Of a stretch of 53,310 bases of DNA, positions 1 through 8,664 are shown piece by piece; position 1 is the first letter of the stretch, and every line of letters starts with the position of its first letter. Location: the NCBI GenBank assembly GCA_965657645.1, contig CBFHOS010000012.1, positions 1 through 53,310 of the forward strand, given 5' to 3'. The position numbers were made by a program, and so were the translations under genes. The notes under the pieces are model-generated. The model was given only the letters and a program-made list of their open reading frames with translations. It made no database searches and was not told where the DNA came from. This DNA is from CBFHOS01 sp965657645 (GTDB taxonomy: Bacteria > Pseudomonadota > Alphaproteobacteria > Puniceispirillales > Puniceispirillaceae).

Positions 1-1
1 A

Positions 2-697
2 AATAACAATTATGGGTTTAATATTGACACCGTCCGCAATGAACTAGCGGGAACCCCAACGGAAGATGGCACATATATTATTACTGTGCAGGCAACAGAC
101 AACGTGCAGGGTAACAATCCCGTAACCAAAACCTTCACCATTGAGGTCGAGGATGTTCCAAACCGGGCACCGGTGATTATGGGCGCAACAACAACTTGGT
201 TGCCTAACGTGGCTCAAGGCGCAGACCAGAGCGGTGGTTACCATTTTGGTGATCCTGATGGCGATCCAATGACAATTACCTTTCAGCTCTTTCTTCGCTA
301 TGATGCGAACACTAGAGATGACGCCAATGTACAGGCAGGTGTCGGCAGATATATAAGGTTCAATGTTTTCCGTTTTGACGACAAAGGCCAACTAATCATC
401 AAAGACATGCCGGATAAGGTGTTTACCATCTTAGCCACGGCAACCGACTCAAGTGGAGCAAAATCCCCAGTTAAAACAATCTATGTAATGTCGACTAATA
501 AGGCGGCAACATCTGATTTGGGGACGGACCTGAATCTGACCCCTGTCGAACCTGCAAGTACCCCTTATTCTGCACCACCGTCATCGGGTACGTCCGGTGC
601 GATTGCACAGGCGCCGCGGCCAGTAGAGCATCAGGCACAGGAGTATGAAGATCCATTGTTTGAGGACGCTTTGAACCCTACCTTTCCTGAGCTCTGA
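2..697 (+). CDS. C-terminal part of a cadherin/Ig-like repeat surface protein (5' end outside the window)
   Basis: The reading frame is open from the window edge, so this is the last 231 codons of a longer protein. It shows beta-sandwich repeat signatures: a strand ending in TFTIEVEDVPNRAP, then DPDGDPMTI and a second domain ending near TIYVMS, as in cadherin-like or dystroglycan-type (CADG) modules. Such Asp-rich turns usually bind Ca2+ in extracellular adhesins. The last 60 or so residues are a Pro/Ser/Ala-rich, acidic and probably disordered tail with no LPXTG-like or outer-membrane anchor that I recognise. It converges with the AraC gene, and a strong hairpin lies between them. Extracellular location and adhesion role are inferred from family resemblance; the missing N-terminus prevents a firmer call. 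Confidence 0.7.
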   Translation, partial: NNNYGFNIDTVRNELAGTPTEDGTYIITVQATDNVQGNNPVTKTFTIEVEDVPNRAPVIMGATTTWLPNVAQGADQSGGYHFGDPDGDPMTITFQLFLRYDANTRDDANVQAGVGRYIRFNVFRFDDKGQLIIKDMPDKVFTILATATDSSGAKSPVKTIYVMSTNKAATSDLGTDLNLTPVEPASTPYSAPPSSGTSGAIAQAPRPVEHQAQEYEDPLFEDALNPTFPEL

Positions 698-747
698 TAT
701 CGCCTCGTCAGGACCACAAAAACCGGGCCTGTAATGTAGGCCCAGCC

Positions 748-779
748 AAAACCCCGCCGGATTATCTGGCGGGGTTTTT
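748..779. terminator. Bidirectional rho-independent terminator
   Basis: A-run, ACCCCGCC / GGCGGGGT stem and T-run between two convergent genes. Both strands give a GC-rich stem followed by T residues, so it can end the surface-protein transcript (+) and the AraC transcript (-). A second small hairpin (GGGCCT / AGGCCC) lies just upstream at about 724-742. Confidence 0.85.
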
Positions 780-823
780 CTATGGATCGGGGCGTTGGTG
801 GTGCATCATCGGGCGAGGCCGGC

Positions 824-1741
824 CTATTGGGCGTCGCGCCATTTTTGCGGGGTTAGGCCGGTGGCGCGGTGGAATATTTCGTAGAATTGCGACATCGAGC
901 CAAAGCCAGCATCCAGCGCGATATTGACGATTTTCTCGTCGCTATTGGCGAGGGCGGATTGGGCGTGATAGAGGCGTAATTCGGTCAAATAGCCAATGAT
1001 GCTGATGTTCATCTGGCTCTGGAATAGGGCGCTGGCATGTCCTTTGCTAATGCCGGCGCGATCGGCGACATCGGCAACGGTGGTTGGCTGGCGGAAATTT
1101 TCAGCCAGAAACCGCAACATCGCCTGTACCCGATAGACCTGCCGCTTTGACGATTTGGGCAGGCTCGCCTGTTGGTGATCGTCATGCCGCCAGCCATGCA
1201 ACGATTGGCGCAACAGACATAATTGCAATTCGCGCAGGGCAAGGCTGATCAGGCCGCTATTGCCGCTGGTAAAATCGGCATGCCATCGCTCGAAACAGGG
1301 GATGTTCGCCTCGTCAGCCTGATTGCCGATGATCAACCGGCCAGTGAATAATTGCGCCATGAAAATTTCCGGCATCGACCATGACAGCAATTCAGACAAG
1401 GGCAAATTGGCAATGAGAATCTCGCCATCTTGCCCCGAGATATCATACTGGGCGTTATCATACTGGGCGTTATGAGGCTGGGCGTTATGAGGCTGGGTTT
1501 CAGCACGGTGGGCATCATGCGTCACGGTAATGACGCGGTGTGGCGTTTGTCCCCATAACACACAAATATGTCCGCTGGGCGCGGTGCTAGGGCCAAGCTG
1601 GGTCAGATATGATAGCTCACAGCCAACCGGCAACAATACTTCGACATGCCGGTGTGTGTGCAGGTGCGGCATAGGTTCCGGCCGATGACGCTGCATCGAA
1701 AAGATTTCTGATAAAGCTCTGTCTTGTATCGTGCTGTTCAT
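824..1741 (-). CDS. AraC-family transcriptional regulator
   Basis: A 305-residue protein. The C-terminal 100 residues carry the double helix-turn-helix typical of AraC/XylS (TVADVADRAGISKGHASALF, then IVNIALDAGFGSMSQFYEIF and a final GLTPQKWR). The N-terminal half starts with a His-rich strand (PMPHLHTHRHVEV), as in cupin-type sensor domains. It is divergently transcribed from the sugar-binding-protein operon with about 230 bp between starts, so it is most likely the local activator of galactoside use, responding to a sugar. An Asn-Ala-Gln repeat near residues 80-100 comes from a 15-bp tandem DNA repeat and may be a flexible spacer. A later ATG (MQRHRPEPM, residue 17) is an alternative start. 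The inducer cannot be read from the sequence. Confidence 0.88.
   Translation of the reverse strand: MNSTIQDRALSEIFSMQRHRPEPMPHLHTHRHVEVLLPVGCELSYLTQLGPSTAPSGHICVLWGQTPHRVITVTHDAHRAETQPHNAQPHNAQYDNAQYDISGQDGEILIANLPLSELLSWSMPEIFMAQLFTGRLIIGNQADEANIPCFERWHADFTSGNSGLISLALRELQLCLLRQSLHGWRHDDHQQASLPKSSKRQVYRVQAMLRFLAENFRQPTTVADVADRAGISKGHASALFQSQMNISIIGYLTELRLYHAQSALANSDEKIVNIALDAGFGSMSQFYEIFHRATGLTPQKWRDAQ
1442..1500. repeat. 15-bp tandem repeat inside the AraC-family gene
   Basis: Four consecutive 15-bp units: two identical ATCATACTGGGCGTT copies, then two ATGAGGCTGGGCGTT-like copies with the last one base short. The unit is a multiple of three, so it adds five-residue blocks (HNAQP / DNAQY) without breaking the frame. 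Confidence 0.9.
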
Positions 1742-1815
1742 ATGTCACCAAGATGAGTAAGGGCCACCTATGCGGAAATACAGGGCGTCACCGCGCGCGT
1801 TCATTTTATGACGAT

Positions 1816-1842
1816 TCCGGATTAAAATGCAATATTTCCGGA
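1816..1842. promoter_or_regulatory. Candidate AraC-type operator: two TCCGGA half-sites 21 bp apart
   Basis: TCCGGA occurs at 1816-1821 and again at 1837-1842, 21 bp apart, about two helical turns. That is the spacing used by AraC-family proteins that bind direct repeats. The pair lies between the divergent regulator and transport operon, about 130 bp before the operon's first ATG. The binding protein is inferred from position only. Confidence 0.4.
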
Positions 1843-1968
1843 CGCGGCAAGTATCAAACATGGTCACAGTTATGTGACTTCACTGAAACGTATGTCAGCA
1901 ATGACTGCCTCTTAATTGGTATTTGTTGGTCCGCATATTCACTTAGTGAAATTATTTTGGAGGAAATC

Positions 1969-3213
1969 ATGAAGAAAACTATCTTGGCCTTGATTGCCGC
2001 CGCCAGTGTTGGTGTTGGATCAAGTGCAATGGCGGGAACGCTCGTTATCAATACTGATACGTCTGATCCGGCCCCGAAAAAAGCGTTCGAATATATCATC
2101 GAAAAGTTTGAGGGTGAAAATCCGGACGTGACCGTTGAATGGAACCTGTTTGACCATGAAGGTTATAAACAGTCTATCCGCAACTTTTTGAACACCAATC
2201 CGCCGGACATCGCGAACTGGTACGCTGGCAACCGCATGCGTCCATTCGTTAAGGCAGGTCTGTTTGAGGACGTGTCTGACATCTGGGATGACACCGGATG
2301 GAAAGATGGCGAGCTGAATTCTTCTATGGACCACGCGAAAAAGTCTATGACAATCGCGGGCCGCCAGTGGGGTGTTCCTTACACATATTACCAGTGGGGC
2401 GTATATTACCGCAAAGACATCTTCGAAAAGATGGGCATTGCTGTGCCAAAGACTTTCGACGAGTTTGTTGAGGCATGTGCCAAGCTAAAGGCTGGCGGTG
2501 TTACCCCAATCACCATCGGTACAAAGTATCTTTGGACGACTGCCGGTGTGTTTGACTATCTTGACCTGCGCGTCAATGGTTACGAGTTCCACATGGAGCT
2601 AACCAACGGCAACGTGCCTTACACTGACCCACGCGTGGGCGCTGTGTTTGATGCTTGGGACCGTTTGGTAAAGCCGGGCTACTTCATCGATAACCATGCC
2701 GCATACAGCTGGCAGGAAGCTCTGACCCCTATGGTTAAGGGTGAAGCCGCTATGTATGTCATGGGTAACTTTGCCGTTGCACCATTGCGTGAAGCTGGCC
2801 TGACCGATGATCAGCTTGGTTTCTTCCAGTTCCCAGAGATTACTCCGGGTCTGCCAATGGCTGAAGAGGCGCCAACTGATACTGTGCATATCCCATCAGG
2901 TGCAAAGAACAAGGTCGACGCAAAGCGTTTCTTGATCTTCATGGCCCGCGCGGATGTTCAGGAAGAAGTGAACAAGATCCTTGGCCAGTTGCCGATCAAC
3001 AAAGACGCTGCCGTTGCTGATGACAAGTTCCTGCAGGCCGGTCAGTCAATGTTGAACAGCGCCTATGCGATGGCTCAGTTCTATGACCGCGATGCGCCTG
3101 CTGAAATGGCATCTGCCGGTATGAAGGGTTTCCAGGAATATATGGTGAAGCCTGAGCGTCGTGAGGCCATTCTACAGCGCCTCGAGAAGGCACGTCAGCG
3201 CGTTTACAAGTAA
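1969..3213 (+). CDS. ABC transporter sugar-binding protein (family 1, periplasmic)
   Basis: A 414-residue extracellular solute-binding protein of the carbohydrate (MalE/UgpB-like) type. It starts with a clear Sec signal peptide: MKK, a hydrophobic core, and a likely cut after SSAMA (residue 22). The mature part has family features such as FEGENPDVTVEWNLFDHEGY, PPDIANWYAGNRM and a C-terminal KGFQEYM helix. An upstream in-frame start exists, but the ATG at 1969 has GGAGG 5 bases before it and gives the signal peptide directly, so it is chosen. It heads an operon with two permeases, an alpha-galactosidase, galT and galK, so the ligand is probably a galactoside. A 12-bp hairpin follows the stop codon, as often seen after highly expressed binding-protein genes. 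Confidence 0.92.
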   Translation: MKKTILALIAAASVGVGSSAMAGTLVINTDTSDPAPKKAFEYIIEKFEGENPDVTVEWNLFDHEGYKQSIRNFLNTNPPDIANWYAGNRMRPFVKAGLFEDVSDIWDDTGWKDGELNSSMDHAKKSMTIAGRQWGVPYTYYQWGVYYRKDIFEKMGIAVPKTFDEFVEACAKLKAGGVTPITIGTKYLWTTAGVFDYLDLRVNGYEFHMELTNGNVPYTDPRVGAVFDAWDRLVKPGYFIDNHAAYSWQEALTPMVKGEAAMYVMGNFAVAPLREAGLTDDQLGFFQFPEITPGLPMAEEAPTDTVHIPSGAKNKVDAKRFLIFMARADVQEEVNKILGQLPINKDAAVADDKFLQAGQSMLNSAYAMAQFYDRDAPAEMASAGMKGFQEYMVKPERREAILQRLEKARQRVYK

Positions 3214-3230
3214 ACCGCTAGTCCAATTTT

Positions 3231-3258
3231 ATCAGGGCGGAGGCATCTCTGCCCTGAT
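3231..3258 (+). terminator. Intercistronic hairpin after the binding-protein gene (partial terminator or mRNA stabiliser)
   Basis: Twelve paired positions (ATCAGGGCGGAG against CTCTGCCCTGAT, one G-T pair) close on a GCAT loop and are followed by a T-rich stretch. It sits in the 135-bp gap between the binding protein and the first permease. Such structures usually allow partial read-through and protect the upstream mRNA, giving more binding protein than permease. Confidence 0.65.
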
Positions 3259-3348
3259 ATTTCTTTAATTCAGAATTTTCGGGGTTATCTACCCCGCCAA
3301 GCCCGGCTCTTGCCGTGATACAGACCTAATCGAGTGTGAAATTTACCG

Positions 3349-4284
3349 ATGGCCAAAACCGCTGCTACCGCTATGCCTGAATACACACGCCGCCAGTCGA
3401 GCTGGTGGCGCCGTAATCAGGCGCGCGTAACGCCGGTATTGTTCCTGATCCCGGGCATTGTGTTTTTCTCACTCTATGTGCTGTTCCCGATTTTCCAGTC
3501 ACTGGCGATTTCGCTTTATGAATGGGATGGGCTATCACCGGCGATCTATATCGGTTTTGCCAATTACGTCGAACTTTTGGATGATGAACAATTCTATACC
3601 GCGCTATGGAACAATGTCCGGTGGCTGGTGACCTTTATGTTGGCACTGCCTATCGGTTTGGCATTGGCGCTGTTTTTGAACCAAAAGGTGTTTGGTATTC
3701 GCGCCGTTAAATCGATGTTCTTCTTTCCGTTTGTTATTTCCCAAGCGGTCATCGGACTGATCTTTACATGGTTCTACGAGCCGAATTACGGCATCATCGC
3801 GCCCTTGCTTAACCTTGTCGGGCTAGAAGGCTGGGCGATTTTGGCGGATGAGGATTGGGCGACCTATGGCATTATCGTTGCTGGTCTGTATCCCCAGATT
3901 GCCTATTGCATGATCCTCTATCTAACCGGCCTTAATAACATCAGCTCCGATCTTATCGAGGCGGGCCGGATGGATGGGGCCAAGGGCTTTTCAATGTTCT
4001 GGAACATCGTCTTGCCACAGTTAAAACCGGCAACCTTTATCGCGGTGATTGTTACCGTTATCGGGGCCTTGCGTAGTTTTGACATGATTGCCATCATGAC
4101 CCAAGGCGGGCCGTGGGGGTCGACCAATGTGCTGGCCTATTTCATGTTTGAAACGGCGCTTAGTGAATATGGATACCGCATGGGATATGGCTCGGCGATT
4201 GCCGCTGTCCTGTTCACCATCATGCTGGTCTATATCCTGTTCTTTATCTGGCGCATGTATCTTGACGAAAAGCGGGGGCTATAG
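3349..4284 (+). CDS. ABC sugar transporter permease, MalF/UgpA type
   Basis: A 311-residue inner-membrane protein with about six membrane spans. The first is near residues 27-47 (VLFLIPGIVFFSLYVLF). The cytoplasmic EAA loop that docks on the ATPase is at about residue 204 (EAGRMDGA ... IVLP). It pairs with the next gene, which begins 3 bases after its stop, to form the channel of a CUT1-type carbohydrate importer. The N-terminal basic stretch (RRQSSWWRRNQAR) fits a cytoplasmic N-terminus. Substrate is inferred from the operon to be a galactoside. Confidence 0.92.
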   Translation: MAKTAATAMPEYTRRQSSWWRRNQARVTPVLFLIPGIVFFSLYVLFPIFQSLAISLYEWDGLSPAIYIGFANYVELLDDEQFYTALWNNVRWLVTFMLALPIGLALALFLNQKVFGIRAVKSMFFFPFVISQAVIGLIFTWFYEPNYGIIAPLLNLVGLEGWAILADEDWATYGIIVAGLYPQIAYCMILYLTGLNNISSDLIEAGRMDGAKGFSMFWNIVLPQLKPATFIAVIVTVIGALRSFDMIAIMTQGGPWGSTNVLAYFMFETALSEYGYRMGYGSAIAAVLFTIMLVYILFFIWRMYLDEKRGL

Positions 4285-4287
4285 CCG

Positions 4288-5139
4288 ATGTTCCCAACCC
4301 CAATTGAAAAGGCTGGCTCGTTTTCGCGCAACACCTACCGGATTGCACTGCCGATCCTGCTCATCATCTGGCTAATCCCGCTCATTGGCGTGATGATGAC
4401 GGCGATGCGGGGGGCGGGTGATATTTCCAACGGCAATTTATGGGGCGTGCCCTCTAGCTGGGAATTTGGCAATAACATCTGGGATGTGTTCGAAAATACT
4501 CCGATGCTCCAATTCATGCTGAATAGTGTGCGTATCACTATCCCGACAACGATTGGCGCGGTGGCACTATCCTGCATGACCGGCTTTACCCTCGCGGCCT
4601 ATAAATTCAAGGGCAATCTGGCGCTGTTCTTCATTTTTGTGGCGGGCAACTTTATCCCGTTCCAGATCCTGATGATTCCGGTGCGTGACCTTACATTCAA
4701 CATGGGGCTGTATGATACGGTTACTGGCCTGATCCTGTTCCATGTGGCCTTTCAAACCGGCTTTTGCACGTTATTCATGCGCAATTTCATTCGGGCATTG
4801 CCGTATGAATTGCTAGAGGCGGCGCGGATTGATGGTGCGTCTGAGTTTAAGATTTTCTGGAAGATTGTGTTACCGCTCACACGGCCAGCCATCGCCGCGC
4901 TTTGTGTGCTGATCTTCACCTTTATCTGGAACGATTATTTCTGGGCAACGGTGTTGATCCAAGGTCAACATGCGATGCCGGTCACGACGGGTTTGAAAAC
5001 CCTCAATGGCCAGTGGATTTCTGCTTATCATCTGGTTTCGGCCGGATCACTTGTTGCGGCACTGCCGCCTGTTTTGATGTTCTTCATGATGCAAAAGCAT
5101 TTCATTGCTGGCCTAACAATGGGCGCTAGCAAGGGCTAG
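4288..5139 (+). CDS. ABC sugar transporter permease, MalG/UgpE type
   Basis: A 283-residue inner-membrane protein with about six membrane spans and an EAA loop at about residue 177 (EAARIDGA ... IVLP). It ends in the short cytoplasmic tail FIAGLTMGASKG, close to the conserved C-terminus of MalG-type permeases. It is translated almost directly after the MalF-type gene and forms the second half of the transport channel. The matching ATPase is not in this operon but on the opposite strand at 10639-11670. Confidence 0.92.
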   Translation: MFPTPIEKAGSFSRNTYRIALPILLIIWLIPLIGVMMTAMRGAGDISNGNLWGVPSSWEFGNNIWDVFENTPMLQFMLNSVRITIPTTIGAVALSCMTGFTLAAYKFKGNLALFFIFVAGNFIPFQILMIPVRDLTFNMGLYDTVTGLILFHVAFQTGFCTLFMRNFIRALPYELLEAARIDGASEFKIFWKIVLPLTRPAIAALCVLIFTFIWNDYFWATVLIQGQHAMPVTTGLKTLNGQWISAYHLVSAGSLVAALPPVLMFFMMQKHFIAGLTMGASKG

Positions 5140-5173
5140 GGCATCAGGGTTTAGCTAGGGCATTAGGGTCTAG
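5136..5173. repeat. 19-bp direct repeat between the permease and melA
   Basis: Two adjacent 19-bp copies (CTAGGGCATCAGGGTTTAG and CTAGGGCATTAGGGTCTAG, two differences). The first contains the TAG stop of the permease and the second ends 14 bases before the melA ATG. It probably arose by duplication; no function is evident. Confidence 0.75.
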
Positions 5174-5187
5174 AAAGTGAGATTACG

Positions 5188-6519
5188 ATGACGAAGATTA
5201 CGATGATCGGTGCTGGCAGCACCGTTTTCATGAAAAACATTCTGACTGATGTTCTGCTAGAGCCAGAATTTGCTGATTGTCATTTCGCCTTGCAGGACAT
5301 TGACGCCGATCGTCTAAAGACGTCAAAGCTGGTGGCCGAAAAGGTCGCGGCAACACTAAATCTTACGCCGCAGATTACCACCAGCACGGACCGGCGCGAG
5401 GCCCTGCGCGATGCTGATTTCGTCGTCGTGATGATACAGGTAGGTGGCTATCGCCCATCGACGGTGATTGATTTTGAAATTCCAGCCAAGTACGGATTGC
5501 AACAGACTATTGGCGATACGCTCGGCATTGGCGGTATCATGCGCGGGTTGCGCACGGTTCCCGTGCTCGTTGATATTGCCCGTGATATGGCGGAAATTTG
5601 CCCTGATGCGTTGATGTTGCAATATGCTAACCCGATGGCGATCAATTGTCTGGCCTTGTCGAAAATGACGCCTGAGCTGAAATATGTTGGCCTGTGTCAC
5701 TCGGTACAGGGGACGGCGGCGGATCTGGCGCGTGATCTTGGCGAGAATATTGACGATATTGATTATGATTGTGCCGGTATCAATCATGTGGCCTTTTACA
5801 CGCGGTTTGAAAAAAGACTGGCGGGCGGCGGGCGAGAGGATCTCTATCCGCGTCTGCATGGGTTAATTGATGGCCGTGATTACGGCACTAATTACGATGG
5901 GTGTAGCAACCATGTGCGCTATGAAATGCTGCGGCGGCTTGGCTATTTCATCACCGAATCTTCGGAACATTTTGCCGAATACACCCCATGGTTTATCAAG
6001 CGTGACCGGCCGGATTTAATCGAGAAATTCGACATTCCGATCAATGAATATATCCGGCGTTGTGAGAGCCAGATCGCGGAGTGGCAGGCCCAAGAAGCCG
6101 AGCTTTTGGGTGAGGGCGAAGTGGTATGTGAAAAGTCGGTTGAATATGCCGCGCGGATTATTTCGGCCAAGGTAACCGGACGCCCCGATACCATCCATGG
6201 CAATGTCTTGAATAATGGTCTGATTTCAAACCTGCCGGTTAATTCCTGTGTCGAGGTGCCGTGTATCATCGATGCAAACGGTGTCCAGCCACAAGGGGTG
6301 CCAGATTTGCCAACGCATCTAACCGGCATCATGCAGAGCAATATCACCGTCCAGCAATTGACGGTGGAGGCGCTGGTTACTGGCAAGCGTGACCCTATTT
6401 ATCATGCCGCGATGATGGACCCGCACACTGCGGCGGAACTCAGCCTTGACCAGATCTGGATGATGGTGGATGAATTGCTAGACGCGCATCACGGATGGGT
6501 TCCGGAATTTCAAAAATGA
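5188..6519 (+). CDS. melA: Alpha-galactosidase, glycoside hydrolase family 4 (NAD+ and Mn2+ dependent)
   Basis: A 443-residue protein of the GH4 family, which cleaves glycosides by an NAD+-dependent redox-elimination mechanism rather than by two carboxylates. The N-terminus is a Rossmann nucleotide-binding motif (MIGAGSTVF, residues 6-14). The metal ligands of the family are visible as Cys170-His171 (LCHSVQGT) and His200 (AGINHVAFYTR). NNGLISNLP and EVPCIIDANG are typical of the MelA subgroup. It should act in the cytoplasm on imported alpha-galactosides such as melibiose or galactosylglycerol, releasing galactose for galK and galT downstream. GH4 also includes alpha-glucosidases and galacturonidases; the gal genes next door favour alpha-galactosidase. 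Confidence 0.92.
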   Translation: MTKITMIGAGSTVFMKNILTDVLLEPEFADCHFALQDIDADRLKTSKLVAEKVAATLNLTPQITTSTDRREALRDADFVVVMIQVGGYRPSTVIDFEIPAKYGLQQTIGDTLGIGGIMRGLRTVPVLVDIARDMAEICPDALMLQYANPMAINCLALSKMTPELKYVGLCHSVQGTAADLARDLGENIDDIDYDCAGINHVAFYTRFEKRLAGGGREDLYPRLHGLIDGRDYGTNYDGCSNHVRYEMLRRLGYFITESSEHFAEYTPWFIKRDRPDLIEKFDIPINEYIRRCESQIAEWQAQEAELLGEGEVVCEKSVEYAARIISAKVTGRPDTIHGNVLNNGLISNLPVNSCVEVPCIIDANGVQPQGVPDLPTHLTGIMQSNITVQQLTVEALVTGKRDPIYHAAMMDPHTAAELSLDQIWMMVDELLDAHHGWVPEFQK

Positions 6520-7577
6520 ATGATGCCTTATATGTGAAGCATTTGACGCAAGAGGACGGCAAGCATTTGCGTCTTTATAGCCGTGCGCCGCGTGATTATC
6601 AGGTCTTTGACGGATTGCCAGCGGTTGATTCCAGTCAGGCGCATTTGCGCAAGCACCCGCTAAGTGGTGAATGGATCGGCCTGTCAACCGCCCGTCAAGC
6701 GCGCACCTTTTTGCCGAATGTTGCCGATTGCCCATTTTGCCCGATGCAGGAGGGCGGCGACCTTACCGACATTCCGGTTGATGATTATGAGGTGGCGATC
6801 TTTAGCAATCGGTTTGCCGCCTTGACCCAATCGCCCAGCACACCGCCGGAAATCGGTGTCGATACACGCCCCGCCATAGGCATTTGCGAGGTTATTTCCT
6901 ACAGCGCCCAGCATAATGGCAGTTTGGCGACAATCGGTGCGGACCGTATTGCCTTGCTGGCATCGGCGATTGGCCAGCGTGTTGGCGAGATGATGGAAGA
7001 CGGGCACATAGACTTTGTCCTGCCGTTTGAAAATAGGGGGCGTGCGATTGGTGCGACCCTCGATCACCCGCATGGCCAAATCTATGCCTTTGATCATTTG
7101 CCAGCACGGATCAGGGCACAGGCAGATAGTTTTGCGCGTGGTAATCCGCTGGCCGATTTAGGATCAAGTGTCCCAGCCGATCAGATTGTTGCACAGAATG
7201 ATGCTGGCATTGCCTTTGTGCCGGAATGGGCGCGTTACCCGTTTGAAATTTGGGTGGTTCCGTATAGCCGTGTGTCCTCTCCTGCTGGATTATCGCCTGA
7301 AGAGTTGGCTGGATTTGGTGCGTTGATGCGTGAGGCAGCGGCCAAGCTCGATGCGGTCTTTAATGATGTCATGCCCTATACAATGGGTTGGCAAATTGCG
7401 CCGCGTGGTTATGAGGATGTGTTCCATTTCCATTGCCAGTTCCAGCCTATCCAGCGGGGCCGGAACAAGTTGAAGTTTCTCGCCTCGGTTGAGCAATTCA
7501 CAGGTTTCTTTTTGCTAGATCTTGCCCCAGAGAGGGCGGCTCGGATTTTGAACGGGCTGGAAACACCAGATGATTAA
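6516..7577 (+). CDS. galT: Galactose-1-phosphate uridylyltransferase
   Basis: GalT swaps UMP between UDP-glucose and galactose-1-phosphate (second Leloir step, cytoplasm). The active-site HPH triad, whose second His is uridylylated, is at residues 184-186 within TLDHPHGQIY. Zinc-type cysteines are at C72 and C75 (CPFC). The second HIT-like half contains FHFHCQFQPIQR. The ATG at 6516 overlaps the melA stop as ATGA, suggesting translational coupling; an ATG at 6495 in the same frame would add seven residues but lies inside melA. The 3' end overlaps galK by 8 bases. No galE is in the window, so epimerisation must be encoded elsewhere. Confidence 0.95.
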   Translation: MNDALYVKHLTQEDGKHLRLYSRAPRDYQVFDGLPAVDSSQAHLRKHPLSGEWIGLSTARQARTFLPNVADCPFCPMQEGGDLTDIPVDDYEVAIFSNRFAALTQSPSTPPEIGVDTRPAIGICEVISYSAQHNGSLATIGADRIALLASAIGQRVGEMMEDGHIDFVLPFENRGRAIGATLDHPHGQIYAFDHLPARIRAQADSFARGNPLADLGSSVPADQIVAQNDAGIAFVPEWARYPFEIWVVPYSRVSSPAGLSPEELAGFGALMREAAAKLDAVFNDVMPYTMGWQIAPRGYEDVFHFHCQFQPIQRGRNKLKFLASVEQFTGFFLLDLAPERAARILNGLETPDD

Positions 7578-8664
7578 TGGCGATGACAAAGCTAGCCTAG
7601 CCGCCGCTTTCATCGCGGAATTTGGTGGGTCGCCAGATGCAATCGGCGTTGCCCACGGCCGGGCTAATCTGATCGGCGATCACACAGATTATAATGACGG
7701 CTTTGTTCTGCCGACCTTGTTACGCCAACAAACCCGCGTTGCCATCGGTTTTCGGGATGATGATCTGATCGTTGGTAAATCGGATGATTTTGGTGGTGAT
7801 CAACGTTCGCTAGATAGCGCGATGAATGGTGGCTGGCTTGATTTTGTAACTGGCGCGATCACTGTGCTGGCTCCCTTTGGGGCGAAGCCGGTTGGGGTGA
7901 ATGTGGTGGTGCAATCTGACGTGCCTAGCGGCGGCGGGGTGTCATCATCGGCGGCGTTGGAATTGGCGCTATTGCGGGCATTGATCGCGGGGCAGGGATT
8001 ACCCAAAATTCCAGCCAGTGATCTGGCCCGCGCGGCACAAAAGATCGAACATGATTTTATTGGCACCCAATGTGGGATCATGGATCAAATGGTATGTGCC
8101 GCGGTCCAGCCGGGCCAAGCGATGTTGCTTGATTGCCGTTCGCTTTCCTACGAATCCATTGATCTATTTAGCGACCATAGCTTTGTCGTGATGCATTCAG
8201 GTAGCTCTCGTAAACTATCGCAAGGCCTCTATAACCAACGTCTCGGTGAATGTGAGGACGCCTGTAAATTGATGTCGGTTTCCAAATTGCGTGATGCTAG
8301 CATGGGCGATATCCCGCCTGATATGGATGACATTACCACCAAACGAGCGCGCCATGTGATCACCGAGAACCAGCGCGTAATTGATGCGGCGGCGGCATTG
8401 CGCCGAGGGGATGCGACCCAGTTTGGCGCGTTGATGCTGGCCTCTCATCAATCACTAGCGACCGATTATGATGTGTCATCACCCGAGCTTGATCGGCTTG
8501 TCGATGCGCAGATGAATGCAGGTGCGCTAGGGGCCCGTCTGACCGGTGCGGGCTTTGGCGGTTGCACGGTGGCTTTATGTAGAACCGATGGTGTGGATGC
8601 GTTGGTGGCTAGTATATCGGCGGCCTGCCGTGATGCATATCTGGTCGATTATATCAGCAACTAG
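7570..8664 (+). CDS. galK: Galactokinase
   Basis: A 364-residue GHMP-family kinase that phosphorylates alpha-D-galactose at C1 with ATP. All three family motifs are visible: GRANLIGDHTDYNDG at residues 30-44 (galactose site), the phosphate loop PSGGGVSSSAA at 119-129, and the C-terminal LTGAGFGGC. It overlaps galT by 8 bases, so the two are probably translationally coupled, and it ends the (+) operon. Its TAG stop shares the tetranucleotide CTAG with the stop of the convergent beta-galactosidase gene, leaving no room for a terminator outside coding sequence. Confidence 0.96.
   Translation: MINGDDKASLAAAFIAEFGGSPDAIGVAHGRANLIGDHTDYNDGFVLPTLLRQQTRVAIGFRDDDLIVGKSDDFGGDQRSLDSAMNGGWLDFVTGAITVLAPFGAKPVGVNVVVQSDVPSGGGVSSSAALELALLRALIAGQGLPKIPASDLARAAQKIEHDFIGTQCGIMDQMVCAAVQPGQAMLLDCRSLSYESIDLFSDHSFVVMHSGSSRKLSQGLYNQRLGECEDACKLMSVSKLRDASMGDIPPDMDDITTKRARHVITENQRVIDAAAALRRGDATQFGALMLASHQSLATDYDVSSPELDRLVDAQMNAGALGARLTGAGFGGCTVALCRTDGVDALVASISAACRDAYLVDYISN

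Noticed and set aside
1753..1968. N-terminal extension of the sugar-binding protein (72 codons)
   Set aside because: The extension would put the signal peptide in the middle of the protein and contains the operator candidate; the internal ATG has an excellent ribosome site.
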